Assembly (NCBI GenBank): GCA_015698045.1 | Contig: BLAL01000020.1 | Span: forward strand, 682,001 to 746,000 | DNA from: Rhizophagus clarus | Taxonomy: Eukaryota; Glomeromycota; Glomeromycetes; Glomerales; Glomeraceae | Reading direction: 5' to 3' | Length of the DNA stretch: 64,000 nt | In this document: in pieces, positions 10,860 through 23,060 of the stretch | How the letters are laid out: every line of letters begins with the position of its first letter | Position numbering within the stretch: the first letter of the stretch is position 1 | Translations under genes and position numbers: made by a program | Notes under the pieces: model-generated | Told to the model about the DNA's origin: nothing | Databases searched by the model: none | The model's input: only the letters and a program-made list of their open reading frames with translations

Positions 10860-12530
10860 TTGAGATATAAGAGTTTATCATATATTATCCCACGGTTCCT
10901 AATCAATTGTCGTCCAACGATCTTACAATCTTTATAGGTTCCAGACAACTTTCACCTTCTAACGCCGCACAATTAAGACGTTACCCTTTTTTAGTATTCG
11001 ACTTAAACGTCTAATTAGAATTATTTCTTACTCAATCGCTAGGCATTACCCTTGTATGAATTATCATATTCTTCGTCATAACATAAGATTCTGCATTAAA
11101 TCCCTACAATGTTCAATGTGTTCGTACTGAATACCTGATAGGCTCGGCACTTTGCGGTTTACTATCCCTTGCGTAATTTCTTGCATTAAATATTTACATA
11201 CGTATTTACAATTAAAAACCAATCATAAAAAAAAAAAAAAAAAATTGAATTCAAAGAATTTCGTTATTTATTGATAATTTTCGAAACATTTAAGACGAAG
11301 TTTAAAATCTACATGTTTAATAAATAATGTAACTAATTTCGCTATTTATGAATAAAATTTGATATATATTTTAAAGAACTCTAGGTATATTTTAAAATTC
11401 AAAAAAAATTATGCACCAATCCCCCCACATAATTCGACATTTAAGTCACGGGCCGTCTTACTTATAACGCGCATATTAGACGAACCCGTGACTTTACTTA
11501 TAATGCGCGTCCCCGCATCTTCTCCCCCATTGTTTTCTTTTGGGGACATTTTTTAATTATGACACGACACGCTATAAGTTGCGTGGCGTGTCCCGATTAT
11601 CCACGAATTTAATGGATGCCGTTTCGCGTTGTCATCTTGTGAACGTTTTTTGTCAGTGATCAACGAAGGACTAGTATTAAGTTTATAAGATGTAATGATT
11701 TTATTAAACATGATCTTTAATGATTTTATATTTTATTTTTCGTTATTCGAGTCAATTTTATTGAAATCCGTAAAACTTTTTCACAGTTTATATATTTTCA
11801 GTTTACTTATAATTATGATAAGGTTGTTACCAATTTAATTAATTAATATAGTACTTTAAACAAAATAGCGAGGGGTCATTTAGGTTTCGAATTTAAAAAT
11901 TACAGGGACGATAAAGGAGATTATCAATCAAAATAATAATGTAAAATTTAATCATTCACTGTTAAGTTATGCCAAATAAAGAATTTCTTTTAGTAAATAA
12001 AATCAAAAAAAAAAAAAAAAAGATTTTTTTTTTTTTCTTCGTCAAATAATTTACCGCGATCGCATTAATTATCAATAATTCCAAAAATAGATCACAAGAA
12101 AGATGAAACATGTATTAATTAACCGAATTCAGCAATTCATCTAAATGGAATTCGTATATTCTTTAAAATTCGTACAATTAATATGAGATTGCAGATATAA
12201 GAACCAGTTATATTAATTATAGTATGAATATCAATGAGACATATTTCTAGGCCAAATATAGGTTGTTGATCACGAAATAATGCGAGACAATGAATTATAT
12301 TCTTATTATTATGTGCAGATAAACATTTCTTTTGATATAGATGTAAGAAGACAAATCATATTTCTGTCAATTCCGATAAAACTTAAAAAATAAATGCTGG
12401 ACCAGTGGCATTTCCTACAGTATGATCATTTTGTCATACATACGAAATTAAAATCGGAGATTTTTTCGGGTCTAAAAAGAAAATCTAATACCTTGATCAT
12501 ACAAGTATTTGTAATATCAGTATATCTCAC
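10860..12530. other. Intergenic, moderately AT-rich
   Basis: No convincing exon is seen. The base composition is more mixed than in 1-9.7 kb. It contains poly-A tracts at 11229-11243 and 12005-12020, and a strong hairpin at 11443-11494 listed separately. Confidence 0.45.
11443..11494. repeat. Strong hairpin with AAGTCACGGG stem
   Basis: AAGTCACGGG and CCCGTGACTT form a perfect 10-bp outer stem. An inner GTCT/AGAC stem follows and the loop contains 'acttataacgcgc'. The loop motif recurs as 'acttataatgcgc' immediately downstream. It could be a short palindromic repeat or a regulatory hairpin; no function can be assigned. Confidence 0.45.
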
Positions 12531-12579
12531 ATGGTTACATTGATGATGTTTATATTTCTTTTAAACGCAATTTTTATTG
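12531..12579 (+). other. Hydrophobic leader exon ending at a GTAAGT donor
   Basis: ATG followed by 15 codons reading MVTLMMFIFLLNAIFI, then G at a canonical GTAAGT donor in phase 1. It resembles a signal-peptide first exon of a small secreted protein. No clear second exon was found before the similar exon at 12848. Confidence 0.3.
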
Positions 12580-12847
12580 GTAAGTCTTTTAAGATATTAT
12601 AGTTTAGATTGTTTCTTATCACAATGTTTAAAATCTCAAACTAAAGATCCGCTTTGCTGATTATTCTAACGAAAAAAAAAAAATTCTCATTTACTACGGA
12701 TAAATTTCAATGTAGTTGCGTAGAAATCTTTTCTCTTCCATCACACCACAACTTTTTTTAGGATGTTTGTCTTTTAACTCCTACTCATCGAAAACTTTAA
12801 ATGAATTTCAAAAATTGTTTTTTTTATTGTTGATTCTTATAATACAG

Positions 12848-13132
12848 ATGAACACATTTTTCCTTTTTTTTTTTATAACCTTAGTAATCGGTAAGATTCA
12901 TTCTTGTGAATACTTTAAAATAAATCTCTATTAATTCGTTTATTGAAAATTAAGGGAAAACGTTCCATTCTATGAAAACTTATAATTTATAAAGGAATTA
13001 GCTATCATATATGAAATGAAATCAGATTCTCGTGATATTAAATATTGTATCAGAATTCAGAAACGTTATAAAATAAGTGACAGTGTATACAAGAAATTTT
13101 TTATAGATTTTGAAATCGCTCCATTGTTATAA
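12848..13132 (+). pseudogene. Possible small secreted protein gene, second leader exon plus decayed exon 2
   Basis: ATG plus 14 codons (MNTFFLFFFITLVI, then G) ends in phase 1 at a GTAAGA donor (12891), the same architecture as the leader at 12531-12579. Downstream, from about 12954 to 13132, one frame reads ENVPFYENL, a stop, then FIKELAIIYEMKSDSRDIKY and on to FFIDFEIAPLL before a TAA. The exon joining frame does not match cleanly, so either the acceptor is elsewhere or the gene is decayed. I do not recognise the mature part. Confidence 0.3.
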
Positions 13133-13429
13133 ATGTTCATGTATTTAAATAAACATCAAGTACAAATAAAAGTCTTTCAATTTGCTCTATTTTAAACCAT
13201 AATGATTAATTAAATTACCCACCACATGCAATGTTATCCTACCACCAGGCCCACCATCAATCCATCAGACCATCACCAATACATTACTACAGTAGCCTAC
13301 TCTTAAATAGGAAATAATAGGACGAAAGGTCAAATTTTGTTTGAGTTGTGTATCTAAATTTCTACTCAATACATTATAAAAAAAAAAAAAAAAATATTAT
13401 AGAAAAAACGAGATGAAAAAAAAAAAATC

Positions 13430-13998
13430 AAAAACTAGATGACAAAAAATTCGCGAACGACAGGAATGGATCGTCATCATCAGGCCCATCGTTTCACGCG
13501 AGCAAAATATATAGTCCTTTGTTATATTATTATTCTAAGCTGGCTTATTTTTGGCCTTTTTGGCCCACGAAGACCAAATGTTCACTGGATCCTTGCGTTT
13601 CCAGTAAGTTCAGGTCATCATTATCATCTGTTATTTCGACCTTTCCGTTATTTTGAGCCTTGTTAAATAATTTATTGTTTGACATGTCGACTATATTCCA
13701 TGTTTTTGTTATATTCCGGACCAATTATAATTATGATCATTATGATTCATGATTATTATGATTATTATTACTACTATTATTACTATTATTATTACTATTA
13801 TTATTACTATTATTATTACTATTATTATTACTATTATCCGGAGCGAAGTGTTATAGGCATTATCGCCCGTTATTTCGAGCCTTCCCGTTATTTTGAGCCT
13901 TGTTAAATAATTTATTGTCTGACATGTCGACTATTCCGGGCCAATTATGATCATTATGATCCATGATTATTATGATTATTATTCTTGTCCGGAGCGAA
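13430..13998. repeat. Tandem duplication with (ATT/ACT) microsatellite
   Basis: Two direct units share TTATTTTGAGCCTTGTTAAA, 'taatttattgt(t/c)tgacatg', 'tcgactat', 'ccgg(a/g)ccaattat', 'gatcattatgat(t/c)catg' and end with 'tccggagcgaag(t/c)g'. Unit 1 (about 13640-13850) has an expanded microsatellite of a 12-bp ATTATTATTACT motif at about 13755-13838. Unit 2 (about 13888-13998) keeps only the short ancestral ATTATTATGATT run. The Tyr-rich 75-codon frames over the array are artefacts. Confidence 0.65.
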
Positions 13999-14170
13999 GC
14001 GTAACAAATTTTTGTCATTTATTGAGAATAAGAGTGAAATGTCAATTGGATCTTTTATTTTTTTTTAAAAAAAAAAAAGGTTTTCAAGAATTAAGAAAAG
14101 GATTTTAAAATTTTGTTACTGTTAAGATCATGACTCAAATTTATACAAAATTCTTACGTATAATGTTTTG

Positions 14171-14250
14171 AAGCTTACGCGCGTTTCACGCTTGATTAGA
14201 TTGTTTTGTAGTCATAAATTGTAAAGCCATAAGAGGAAAAACGCGTAACT
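14171..14250. repeat. Dispersed ~75-bp repeat, copy 1 (partner at 45922-46000)
   Basis: CTTACGCGCGTTTCACGC, then TTGATTAGATTGT, 'tagtcataaattg' and 'agccataagaggaaaa' match the segment at 45922-46000 in the same orientation. It is slightly GC-richer than its surroundings and non-coding. Confidence 0.45.
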
Positions 14251-14919
14251 AACTTCTTGTTATTTATTACTATAAAAAGCGTAAGTGCATCAAATTTTCT
14301 TTATTCACGCTTGACACGTTTTTATTTGCTATTATGCACCAAATTTTCTTTATTTACACTTGAACGCATTTTTAATTGCTATTACCAGTTTATACTCTAA
14401 AAAGTATATGCACATCATCAAATTTTCTTCTTACATTTCATTTTACGCGTCATAATTCTATATATGTCTTTTATACATTTGTTATATTTATCTCATGATG
14501 CTAAAATTAAAATTCATGCATATTGCTGCATAATTACTATTTATACTATTAGTTCCTGGGATGAGCGGAATAATCGGTCCGGACATCTCCAGACACGATG
14601 TCATCATTCATCAAGCGTGGAAGTATGCAGTATGCACTTCGGAATAAATTAATTCGCCCATACAGTATATGTATCTTCTATAAGGAATTAGGTAAATGGA
14701 TTAGGTGGAATTAAAGGGATTAAGAAAGGAAATGAGAATTAAGGAAAGGAGATTCAGTAATATATGCCCTGGTAAGGCCCTATTAACAACAAAAGTGCTT
14801 GCATGTTATAAATTTTATTAAAAAAGAATAATTTTACATCCATATATTAATAAGTGTACCATCTAATAAAATCACAATTAATTTGTTCTTTGAATAAATT
14901 TTTTAGCCCAATAAAATTT

Positions 14920-15102
14920 TTAAATTATAACTCCACCTATATTGTCAGGTATTTTACCTAACTTGATCAAATTATTAAGGGTATGTAGTATGAGTAGGAA
15001 CCAAATGGTCCTAAAATCCAATCTGATATCAGCGGGCGTGTAATTATCTTGTCTCAGCTGATGCAAATGGTAAAAATTAATATGGTTATTTAAACAATCC
15101 AC
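14920..15102 (-). CDS. Short hypothetical ORF/exon
   Basis: A 60-codon minus-strand frame contains HQLRQDNYTPADIRLDFRTI followed by 'WFLLILHTLNNLIKLGKIPD' and ends NIGGVII. The composition is protein-like (mixed polar, aromatic and helical) rather than a low-complexity AT frame. I do not recognise it. It lies next to the outer edge of the 15.1-23.3 kb duplication on the same strand as the decayed gene there. Confidence 0.3.
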   Translation of the reverse strand: MDCLNNHINFYHLHQLRQDNYTPADIRLDFRTIWFLLILHTLNNLIKLGKIPDNIGGVII

Positions 15103-15144
15103 AAAAAAAAAATGATAAAAAAATAAATAATTGTGTAATCTTGA

Positions 15145-15525
15145 AATATATTATTTACCTGCTTATTTTGCAATAGAATATCGAATTACCAGTGAATTCT
15201 TTTATTATATATAAAAATTTTTGCCATGCTTCGCGATGCTTCTAAGGGCAACAAGTTACAATCAGTACAATTTCTGTAAAATCAAATGCTAAATTTTAAA
15301 TCAAACCTTCTAGCATCGTTTGATGTTTTTGTTGTAATATATTTATTTAGCACGGCTTTTCAAGCTTCTGTACAAAATCATAATTACCGTTATTTATTAT
15401 CATCTAAACTATCCAAAGCAATAAACGTTCATTAATAAAATAAACAAACCACAAAAATTACTCGCTTACCTACATAAACAATTTCCAAACCCCCTTCTGG
15501 AATAAATCCACGAGGAGATTTTAGT
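15145..15525. repeat. Inverted duplication arm 1 (partner at 19075-19450)
   Basis: Reverse-complement matches to 19075-19450 run through 'ttacctgcttattttgcaat', 'tcgaattac(c)agt', 'aaaaatttttgccatg', 'catcgtttga(t/g)gtttt', 'ttatttatcatc', 'aaattactcgcttacctaca' and 'aaacaatttccaaacc'. Many substitutions and indels show it is old. Arm 2 reads in the opposite direction, so this end of the duplication was inverted. Confidence 0.65.
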
Positions 15526-15792
15526 TTTTTATTAAATGAACTATTTTATTCAGAATTTATTAGACTATTAAATTCTGAATTTTTATTTTTATTATTGGGT
15601 AATAAAGTAGCACATTATAGAACAATCAACTTCGATATTGTGCCTAAAGTTTTAATAAATGAATTAGAACAAATATGCTAAGAAAATAAATATCTAATAG
15701 TAAATAAAATATACAAACTTTGAAGGGGATTGATAATTCCAGCCTCAGAAAGGTTGCGATGTGTTGTTTTCCTGACGCGTATGGTTATTTCA

Positions 15793-17765
15793 TTATCTTT
15801 TTAAGATATTGATAGCGTTTTGGACGAACCAATAGATGATTTTACAATAAAACCAAGCTTTTTGATTGTTTGGAGCTTTTAATAATACATCGTTGATCTC
15901 AGGAACATGATCGTTTGTAAACAAAATCAAAACAGCTACAGAGTCATTGCTTCTCCGACGTGATCCATTTTCAAATCATTAATTCCGATAATTCCGATTA
16001 GATCTTTAACATGAGCAGGAAATTTAATTAAATTAAATGTTAATAGAAATTGTAACAGTTTTGATTAATTTGAAGTATTACCTGTCGTACCAATTCAAAT
16101 CGGCGTTAGTGAACTCATACTTGATCCCGAGAGTTATAAAAGAAAAAATAGCAAGTCATAATTGTAATTCGTATTTTCTCCAAAACCAAATGATTACTAC
16201 ATAGCCTATAGGAATATATTATGTAAAATTAGCAATAGTAAAGAATAGTTTGAATAGATATTGTCGTATAATAAAGACAACCTTTTACTTTTAAATGAAC
16301 TACTATGGACAGTATGTCTTTCTATTGGATCCGTGTCAAAGTCGGAGAACATCATGATATACTGAGTACCGAAAATAAAACAAATAAATCTCTCTATATT
16401 ATAGAATAAGATTTACCTTGAAATCATTAATATAATATTTACCTGTTTCATCACAACAAAATAAACCAGTTATTTCCTTTAATCTCTCTTTCTAATTTTC
16501 TCTTGGAACCTTTTTGAACATGTTCTTATCACAATCTTGATAAAATAAATTCGGCTATCTCTTTCGTCCAAAGGTCAAATTATAATGTCTTACTTCTTTT
16601 TTCAAATACTTTTACGGCTAATTGTTGGTGATAAAGCAGCCATGTGCTTTTTTTTTTAAAAAAAAAACCGAAAAAGAAGGTTTGAATAAATTGGATCGAA
16701 CCCGTTTACGGATCGGAACACTATGCGCCACAGATGATTTGGTTATTGTTGTTGCTTCGACTCCTCCTTTAACAAGTTTTTGATTTGGCTTATAATCCAT
16801 TATTATTTTCCTTCTTCTTGACATCTCTGGATTGTAAAAATCAAATCAAGCAATTTTTGTAGCACTAGAAGTTGCGGTTATACACTTTACTCTCATGATT
16901 TTCTCATTAACATTTTTCTCTGTTTCTCTGTATGAAATCTGATTATTTCTCTAAGATCAAGGTCGGTGTCAAGGATCCCTCCCCAGCCTAAGAATATTAT
17001 GTAAACCTCCAGCCACATATACATCTTCAGCGCAAGAGTGCTGAGAACTTAACAGATCTTAATATTTATCGATTATGAGTTTTCGTTACGTTTATAAAAA
17101 AATATATATAACAAAGTTAGTTTATAATATCTTACCTGTACAGTCGTAGACATGATCTGGTACCTTCTTTAGCAATATAAAAAGTTTCTACTTATCATTA
17201 GTCGCCTCATCAACAGATCAACTATATTTTCAATAACAGATTAAAATTTAATTATATTGTGCATATGTGTCTCGAATAACCGCTATGATTAGCCTTTTTT
17301 TTTCCGCCGTGTCGTTAATAAACAATCTTTCTTTTACTTACATTAAAAAGCCATCACGATTGATACTTTTGTTTGAAAAACGGCGTGATCTTTTAACGTA
17401 TAATTGTGCTCTCCCATAGAAAGGCAAACTATCTCATCATATTTTTCATATTTAAACAGATCGGATTTGACAAGCGTTAGAGGCTCCTTTCGATTTTCTA
17501 CAATAGACATGCGTTACCCATGCGTTTATATATTATATATAACAATCGAATTTTCCATAATTATAAGAAAAGCTCATTGAACTTACGAGTAGCGTACGGC
17601 TTCCTTAATCCTAGTCTCAATGTATCCGAAATATCTTTGGAAGGTTTGAACCACGCAATTAGCTTAAACGTTAATTCAGCTTGTTCACCAAGTGAATTTA
17701 AATTCAAGCTATCGAAGGACCACGGATACTACCCGTCTTTATAACAGAAAATTCATTAGAATAAT
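15793..17765 (-). pseudogene. Unrecognised multi-exon gene, duplicate copy A
   Basis: On the minus strand, exon-like pieces appear in order: EFSVIKTGSIRGPSIA, SLGEQAELTFKLIAWFKPSK (running to a GTAAGT donor), ENRKEPLTLVKSDLFKYEKY, SQHSCAEDVYVAGGLHNILR, SRRRKIIMDYKPNQKLVKGG (16618-16824), KERLKEITGLFCCDETG (flanked by AG and GTAAAT), FSDFDTDPIERHTVHSSSFK and DVLLKAPNNQKAWFYCKIIY ending in a TAA at 15793. Introns with GT/AG borders can be placed between most of them. Some frames do not join without stops, so this copy also seems damaged. I recognise no domain. A second copy lies at 21147-22885. Confidence 0.45.
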
Positions 17766-19074
17766 CTCCGTTTAAATTAACGTTTAATTAAAAAATACAT
17801 AATAGTAAATATAAACATTCATATATAAATATGTACCTCAAATTTATTTCATCGCTCTCGATAACATATTTTTACTAGTATTTCAGTGCAATTCTGTGTT
17901 TCGCTGCCTTATGATAAATATTGCAAGAGTTAAATTAAATTATCGAACTGCAAAAAAAAAATCGGTGGCTTAGAAATTGATTGATGATCTGCTGCCGATC
18001 TGATGACCTGTTGATCACGTGCAGATGAATCAAAATTAAATTCGGTACATTACTCGCCAGTACTGTTAGGCTGACAAGCTTCCCATGATTTAGTTTAAAC
18101 TAGATAACCAAGCTACTAGGTGAGAATATATAAGGTTACACATTTATACAATTTTTATATGAAGATATTAATTCAAGTTTTTTATTTTGATTTTAAGCAT
18201 AAATCACAGAACCAAACTCGTTATTCAATCAAAGTAGGGAACATATTGAAAACTTTCCTTTGGTAAAAAGAGATTATGTTATTGTGGTGACAAAATGTGT
18301 GTTTGCGTCTTTATTAGCTTTTTTTTTATTTTTTTTATTTTTTATTTATACGTGATTTCTTCATTCTTTAGGGATGAATCGATCCAAAATCAATAGTTGT
18401 CTGAATAGAACGCAAATGCAAAATTGTGGTGGAATCTAATTAACAAAAGTTAAGTCTAGGAGAAGGAGAATAATATAAAAAAATCGAGCAAAAATTTTTA
18501 TTGACCACGTGGCGAAAATCGACACTGAAGGTATCATAGTTAATTGAAATCATCATCATGCTACGAGTGTGCATAGACAACGGGAAATTTTGTATCCCAT
18601 TTCTAAATATTCGAATTAATGGGAACTCTGATTGGACATAAGAGCAGAGCTAAAAAGACAAAAACGTTAAAAAAGACAAAATTGAAGATATGATTACAGT
18701 ATTCGAAGTGATATGCAATCTTGTGCAAGATTGAAACAAGTTTAAGATACATTAATGTTATAATATTGTGGCTCTATTGACTCACGTATTATTATTCTAT
18801 TGTGATGAATATCCGAGAAGATAAGATTTTATGGGATGGCGATGATACAATGTTATTCTTAGAATTTTTATTTTTGAATTTTATACTTGCGATGGAAAAA
18901 TTTCTTATCCTTAATTCTGGCCTACTTAAATTCGGTCAATATATGATCAAATTATTGGTCGTATAATCACCTGTCTGTTGAAGACATGACGTTTAGACGG
19001 GAATTAATTCTTTATCCGAACAGTTTGGAATGAAATAATGATTTCTCGTAATCCTACATAGAAGAATAAATTAA

Positions 19075-19450
19075 TCTCCTCGTAGATTTATTCCAGAAAG
19101 GGTTTGGAATTGTTTATGTAGGTAAGCGAGTAATTTTTGATTCATATATGCGTTTTGTTTAATTTACTAATGGATGTTTATTGTTTAGGTGGTTTAGATG
19201 ATGATAAATAATGGTAATGACGATTATATTGCGACCAAAACCTCAAACGATGTTAAAAAAAGGTTGGTTTAAGTATTTAGATATATTAATCGTGTGACTT
19301 TACATACAAAGATCGTACTGATTGTAAACTTCAAAATCTTAAAAGTTTTGTGGAGAACTCAACAAACATGACAAAAATTTTTATAATAAAGGAATTAACT
19401 AGTAATTCGATATCAATTGCAAATTAAGCAGGTAAATAATATAGTTCAAG
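19075..19450. repeat. Inverted duplication arm 2 (partner at 15145-15525)
   Basis: It contains the reverse complement of the first arm, including 'tttattccagaaagggtttg', 'gaattgtttatgtaggtaag', 'cgagtaatttttg', 'tgttta(t)tg', 'gataaataatggtaa' and 'attaagcaggtaaataata'. It lies between the two directly repeated gene copies. Confidence 0.65.
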
Positions 19451-19580
19451 GTTAATTAGTTGTTAATCATATTTTATATTTTTACACATTACTTATTTTT
19501 GATTTTTAATGGGATTTTCTCTGTATTTAATGTCGTGTTCTGTATCTACCATATTTATATTATTCATATAAGGTTAACTT

Positions 19581-19709
19581 TTGCCTAAGAAAGCCAAAGT
19601 GCTTCGTAATGTACTGGAATTCATATGCAATAACGATACGGCCATTGTCATATGGAAGAAATTGTACGTCGAAATTGAGCCAATCTGTCATTTAATAAAC
19701 CATCGCAAG
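19581..19709 (+). other. Orphan exon-like frame
   Basis: The frame LPKKAKVLRNVLEFICNNDT, then AIVIWKKLYVEIEPICHLIN and HRK, is open from an AG acceptor (19572) to a GTAATT donor (19710). The composition is clearly protein-like. I found no matching neighbouring exons and do not recognise it. Confidence 0.35.
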
Positions 19710-21146
19710 GTAATTCTGTGAATTAAAATGTACATTCTATTCCATTTCAGATTTGTATCTCAAAGATTTAGAATCATTTTTCATTATCTAGAGAAATAGG
19801 ACACCAAAAAAAAGATTTTCTTTAATGGCTATTAAGAAAGATGGCAATTCGCCGTTATAATTTATTTAAATTATATTTGAAACTAAAATACGCGAAGCAG
19901 AATATACTATTTTTTATTAATTATTTTAGAATTAGGAATTTACTCATATGGAATTTTCGTGCAAGAAAAGCGATTCGTTACATGATCATGGTTTAGGGTG
20001 TTTGATTTTTAATAAACTTAATAAAGAAAATTATTTTATTGTACTATTATTTATTTGATTCATTATCCAAATAAACGTAATATTGGTTGTACATGCCATA
20101 GCAATGTAATTGACGTAAAAAAGATTTCTCCTTGTTCCTTTATTTGTGCTAGATCACAACATTTCGTTAATCTGCTTTAATGATAAGTACAAAAAATGGC
20201 AAACCTATTAAGAATACTCATAATATATGTTGTTAAACGATATCTTTCTTATTTTAAAAAAATTTTATTGTAATTTCTATTACGATCTAGATACAAATAT
20301 CACTATCCACTAGTAATAAAACTCTCGAATATTGAAATTCTACAACCTAATTTATCTTCATTTAGATATATTTTTTCATGTCAACTTAAAATCTAAACCT
20401 GTTAACGAAGAGCATGTAAAGAACGTCAAATGTACACTCGTCCAAAATTAAGTCGTTTTTGATAAACTCGTCTTTCGGGTCTGTAAGAAATACCAAAAGG
20501 ATATAAGTTAGTTAATGATATATATACTAAAAAAGAATCATTTTCTGCCTTTTATATCTATTGTTAAAGGATATAAGCTCACTTGCCTTACTTGTTATAA
20601 AACTTGAAATACGTATTATCTACTATTAATCCAGAAGAAACTGATTTTTGGTAGATAAAAAGTAGAATAATCAAAGAGTAAATTTGAATTATTCTGTATC
20701 CACTATAGTCACCCCATATAATAAGATTAATCTACTCCCCAATTTCTACGTACGTAAAATCCATGCAATCGAAACAAACTGGAAAATTACATCGTAGAGA
20801 GATCACATGTAGAATTTCCAATACTTTGCAACGACTAGTAAAAACTACTTTAAACAATTTTCTCAATTCTTATGATAAAGTATCAATAAAAAATAAATAT
20901 TGTAAGATCCATAAATAGTTTTCTTTTAAATGAATTATTTTAAACTATTAAATTCTGAATTATTATTTTTAATATTATTCTTCGATATTGTGCCTAAAGT
21001 TTTAATAAGTGAATTAGAACATATATGTTAACAAAATAAATATCTGAAAAGTAAATAAAATATACAGACTTTGGAAGGGATTGATAATTCCAGCCTCAGA
21101 AAGGTTGTGATGTGTTGTTTCCTAACGCATTTGGCGTATGGTTATT

Positions 21147-22885
21147 TCATTTGCCATTTAAGGTATTGATAGCGTTTTGGACGAACCAATAGATGATTTT
21201 ACAATAAAACCAAGCTTTTTGATTGTTTGGAGCTTTTAATAATACATCGTTGATCTCAGAAACATGATCTTTTGTAAACAAAATCAAAACAGCTACAAGG
21301 TCATTGCTTCTCCGACATAATCCATTTTCAAATCATTAATTCCGAATAGATCCTTTAATATTTGATATTTGTAATTAAAAGAGCCGGAAATTTAATTAAA
21401 TTAGATGTTAATGGAAATTGCAACAGTTTTGATTAATTTGAGAATAGAAGATTCAAATAAGTGAGTCGGTATTACCTGTTATACCAATTCAAACCGGCGT
21501 TAGTGAGGCTCATATTTGATCCCGAGAGTTAATCGGAAATATAGTAAACAAGAAACGCGTAAAAGAAAAAATAGCAAGTTATAATTGTAATTCGTATCTT
21601 CTCCAAAATCAAATGATTACTAGCCTATAGAAGTATATTATGTAAAGTTAGCATAGTTTGAATTGGATCTTGACATATAATAAAGACAACCTTTAACTTT
21701 TAAACGGACTACTATGAACAGTATGTCTTTCTATTGGATTCGTATCAAAGTCGGAGAACATCCTGATATACTAAGTACCAAAAATAAAACAAGTAAAATC
21801 TCTCTAATATAGAAAAAGATTTACCTTGAAATCATTAATAAAATATTTACCTGTTTCATCACAACAAAATAAACCAGTTATTTCCTTTAATCTCTCTTTC
21901 TAATTTTCTCTTGGTTCCTTTTTGAACTTCTCCACATTTAAAATATTGCGAAGTACTTTTTTTATATCACAATTGTGATAAAATAAATTCGGCTCTCTTT
22001 CGTCCAAAGATCAAATTATAATGTCTTTCTTATAAATTTACGGCTAACTGTTGGTGATAAAGCAGTCATGTGCTTTTCAAAAAAAAAACCGAAAAAGAAG
22101 GCTCGAATAAATTGGACGAACCCGTTACGGATCGAAACACTATATATGTGCCACAGATGATTTGGTTATTGTTGTTGCTTCGATTCCTCCTTTAACAAGT
22201 TTTGATTTAGCTTATAATCTTTATTATTTTCCTTTTTCCTAGACATCTCTGGATTGTAAAGTCAATCAAGCAAATTTTTTTCGTAGCACTACACTCTCGT
22301 GAAGTTGCTGTTACACTTTACTATTATAATTTCTTTTCATTGACATTTCTCTCTATATGAAATCTGATTTTGATACAATTTCTCTAAGATCAAGGTCGGT
22401 GTCAAGGATTTACCACCATATTTACCTCATTGAAGCGCCTTAATACCTTTCACCAAGTCATGGATTAGCTTGTATTTTTGTTTGGAAAACGGCTATTAAA
22501 GAGTGTGATCTTTTAACATATAATTATATTCTTCCATAAAAAAGGCCAACTGTCTCATCATACTTTTTCATCTTCATAAACAGATCGGATTTGACAAGTG
22601 TTAGAGGCTCCTTTCGATTTTCTACAATAAGCATGCGTTTATATATGAAATATAACGATCAAATTTTCCAATAATAATAAGAAAAGCTTATCGAGCTTAC
22701 GAGCAGCATAAGGCTTCCTTAAAAGTCTCAAATATACCACCCGAAATATCTTTGAAGGTTTGAACCACGCAATTAACTTAAATGTTCATTCAGCTTGTTC
22801 ACCAAGCGAAGTTAAATTCAAGTTATCGAAGGACCCCGGACACTACCCGTTTTTATAACAGAAATTTCATCATCAGAATAATCCT
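21147..22885 (-). pseudogene. Unrecognised multi-exon gene, duplicate copy B (decayed)
   Basis: Directly repeated, diverged copy of 15793-17765 with matching exon pieces: ISVIKTGSVRGPSIT-like, ENRKEPLTLVKSDLF followed by a shift, ILDTDLDLREIV, KERLKEITGLFCCDETG, SDFDTNPIERHTVHSSPFK ending in a stop, and DVLLKAPNNQKAWFYCKIIY. The equivalent of the SRRRKIIMDYK exon is frameshifted (poly-A length change), and other indels break the rest. The last exon is best conserved: differences from copy A there include several amino-acid changes, so strong purifying selection is not evident. Confidence 0.5.
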
Positions 22886-22954
22886 AATCACACCATAAAG
22901 ATGTTGTGAAAACCTTTAAATAAAATAAGATAAAAAAGAATATTAAAATAGTGC

Positions 22955-23060
22955 TACAGTTAAACTCTACATAAATGCATCCTCCATAAATGCACCCACA
23001 ATGTATTTTTTATAAATACACCCTTCAGGCTTTAGTCCGGTCCCAAGCTTATATAAATTT
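22955..23060. mobile_element. Possible Tc1/pogo-like element end inside copy B
   Basis: A ~170-bp segment present in copy B but absent from copy A includes CAGTTAAACTCTACATAAAT followed by 'gcatcctccataaatgcacc'. The CAGTTAAACTCT start resembles a TIR of pogo/Tc1-type elements. I found no matching opposite end nearby, so this could be a solo end or another insertion type. Confidence 0.3.

Noticed and set aside
11359..11556. 65-codon plus-strand ORF
   Set aside because: It crosses a perfect hairpin and has no coherent protein features.
13679..13906. 75-codon ORF with a long Tyr tract
   Set aside because: It translates the ATT/ACT microsatellite.
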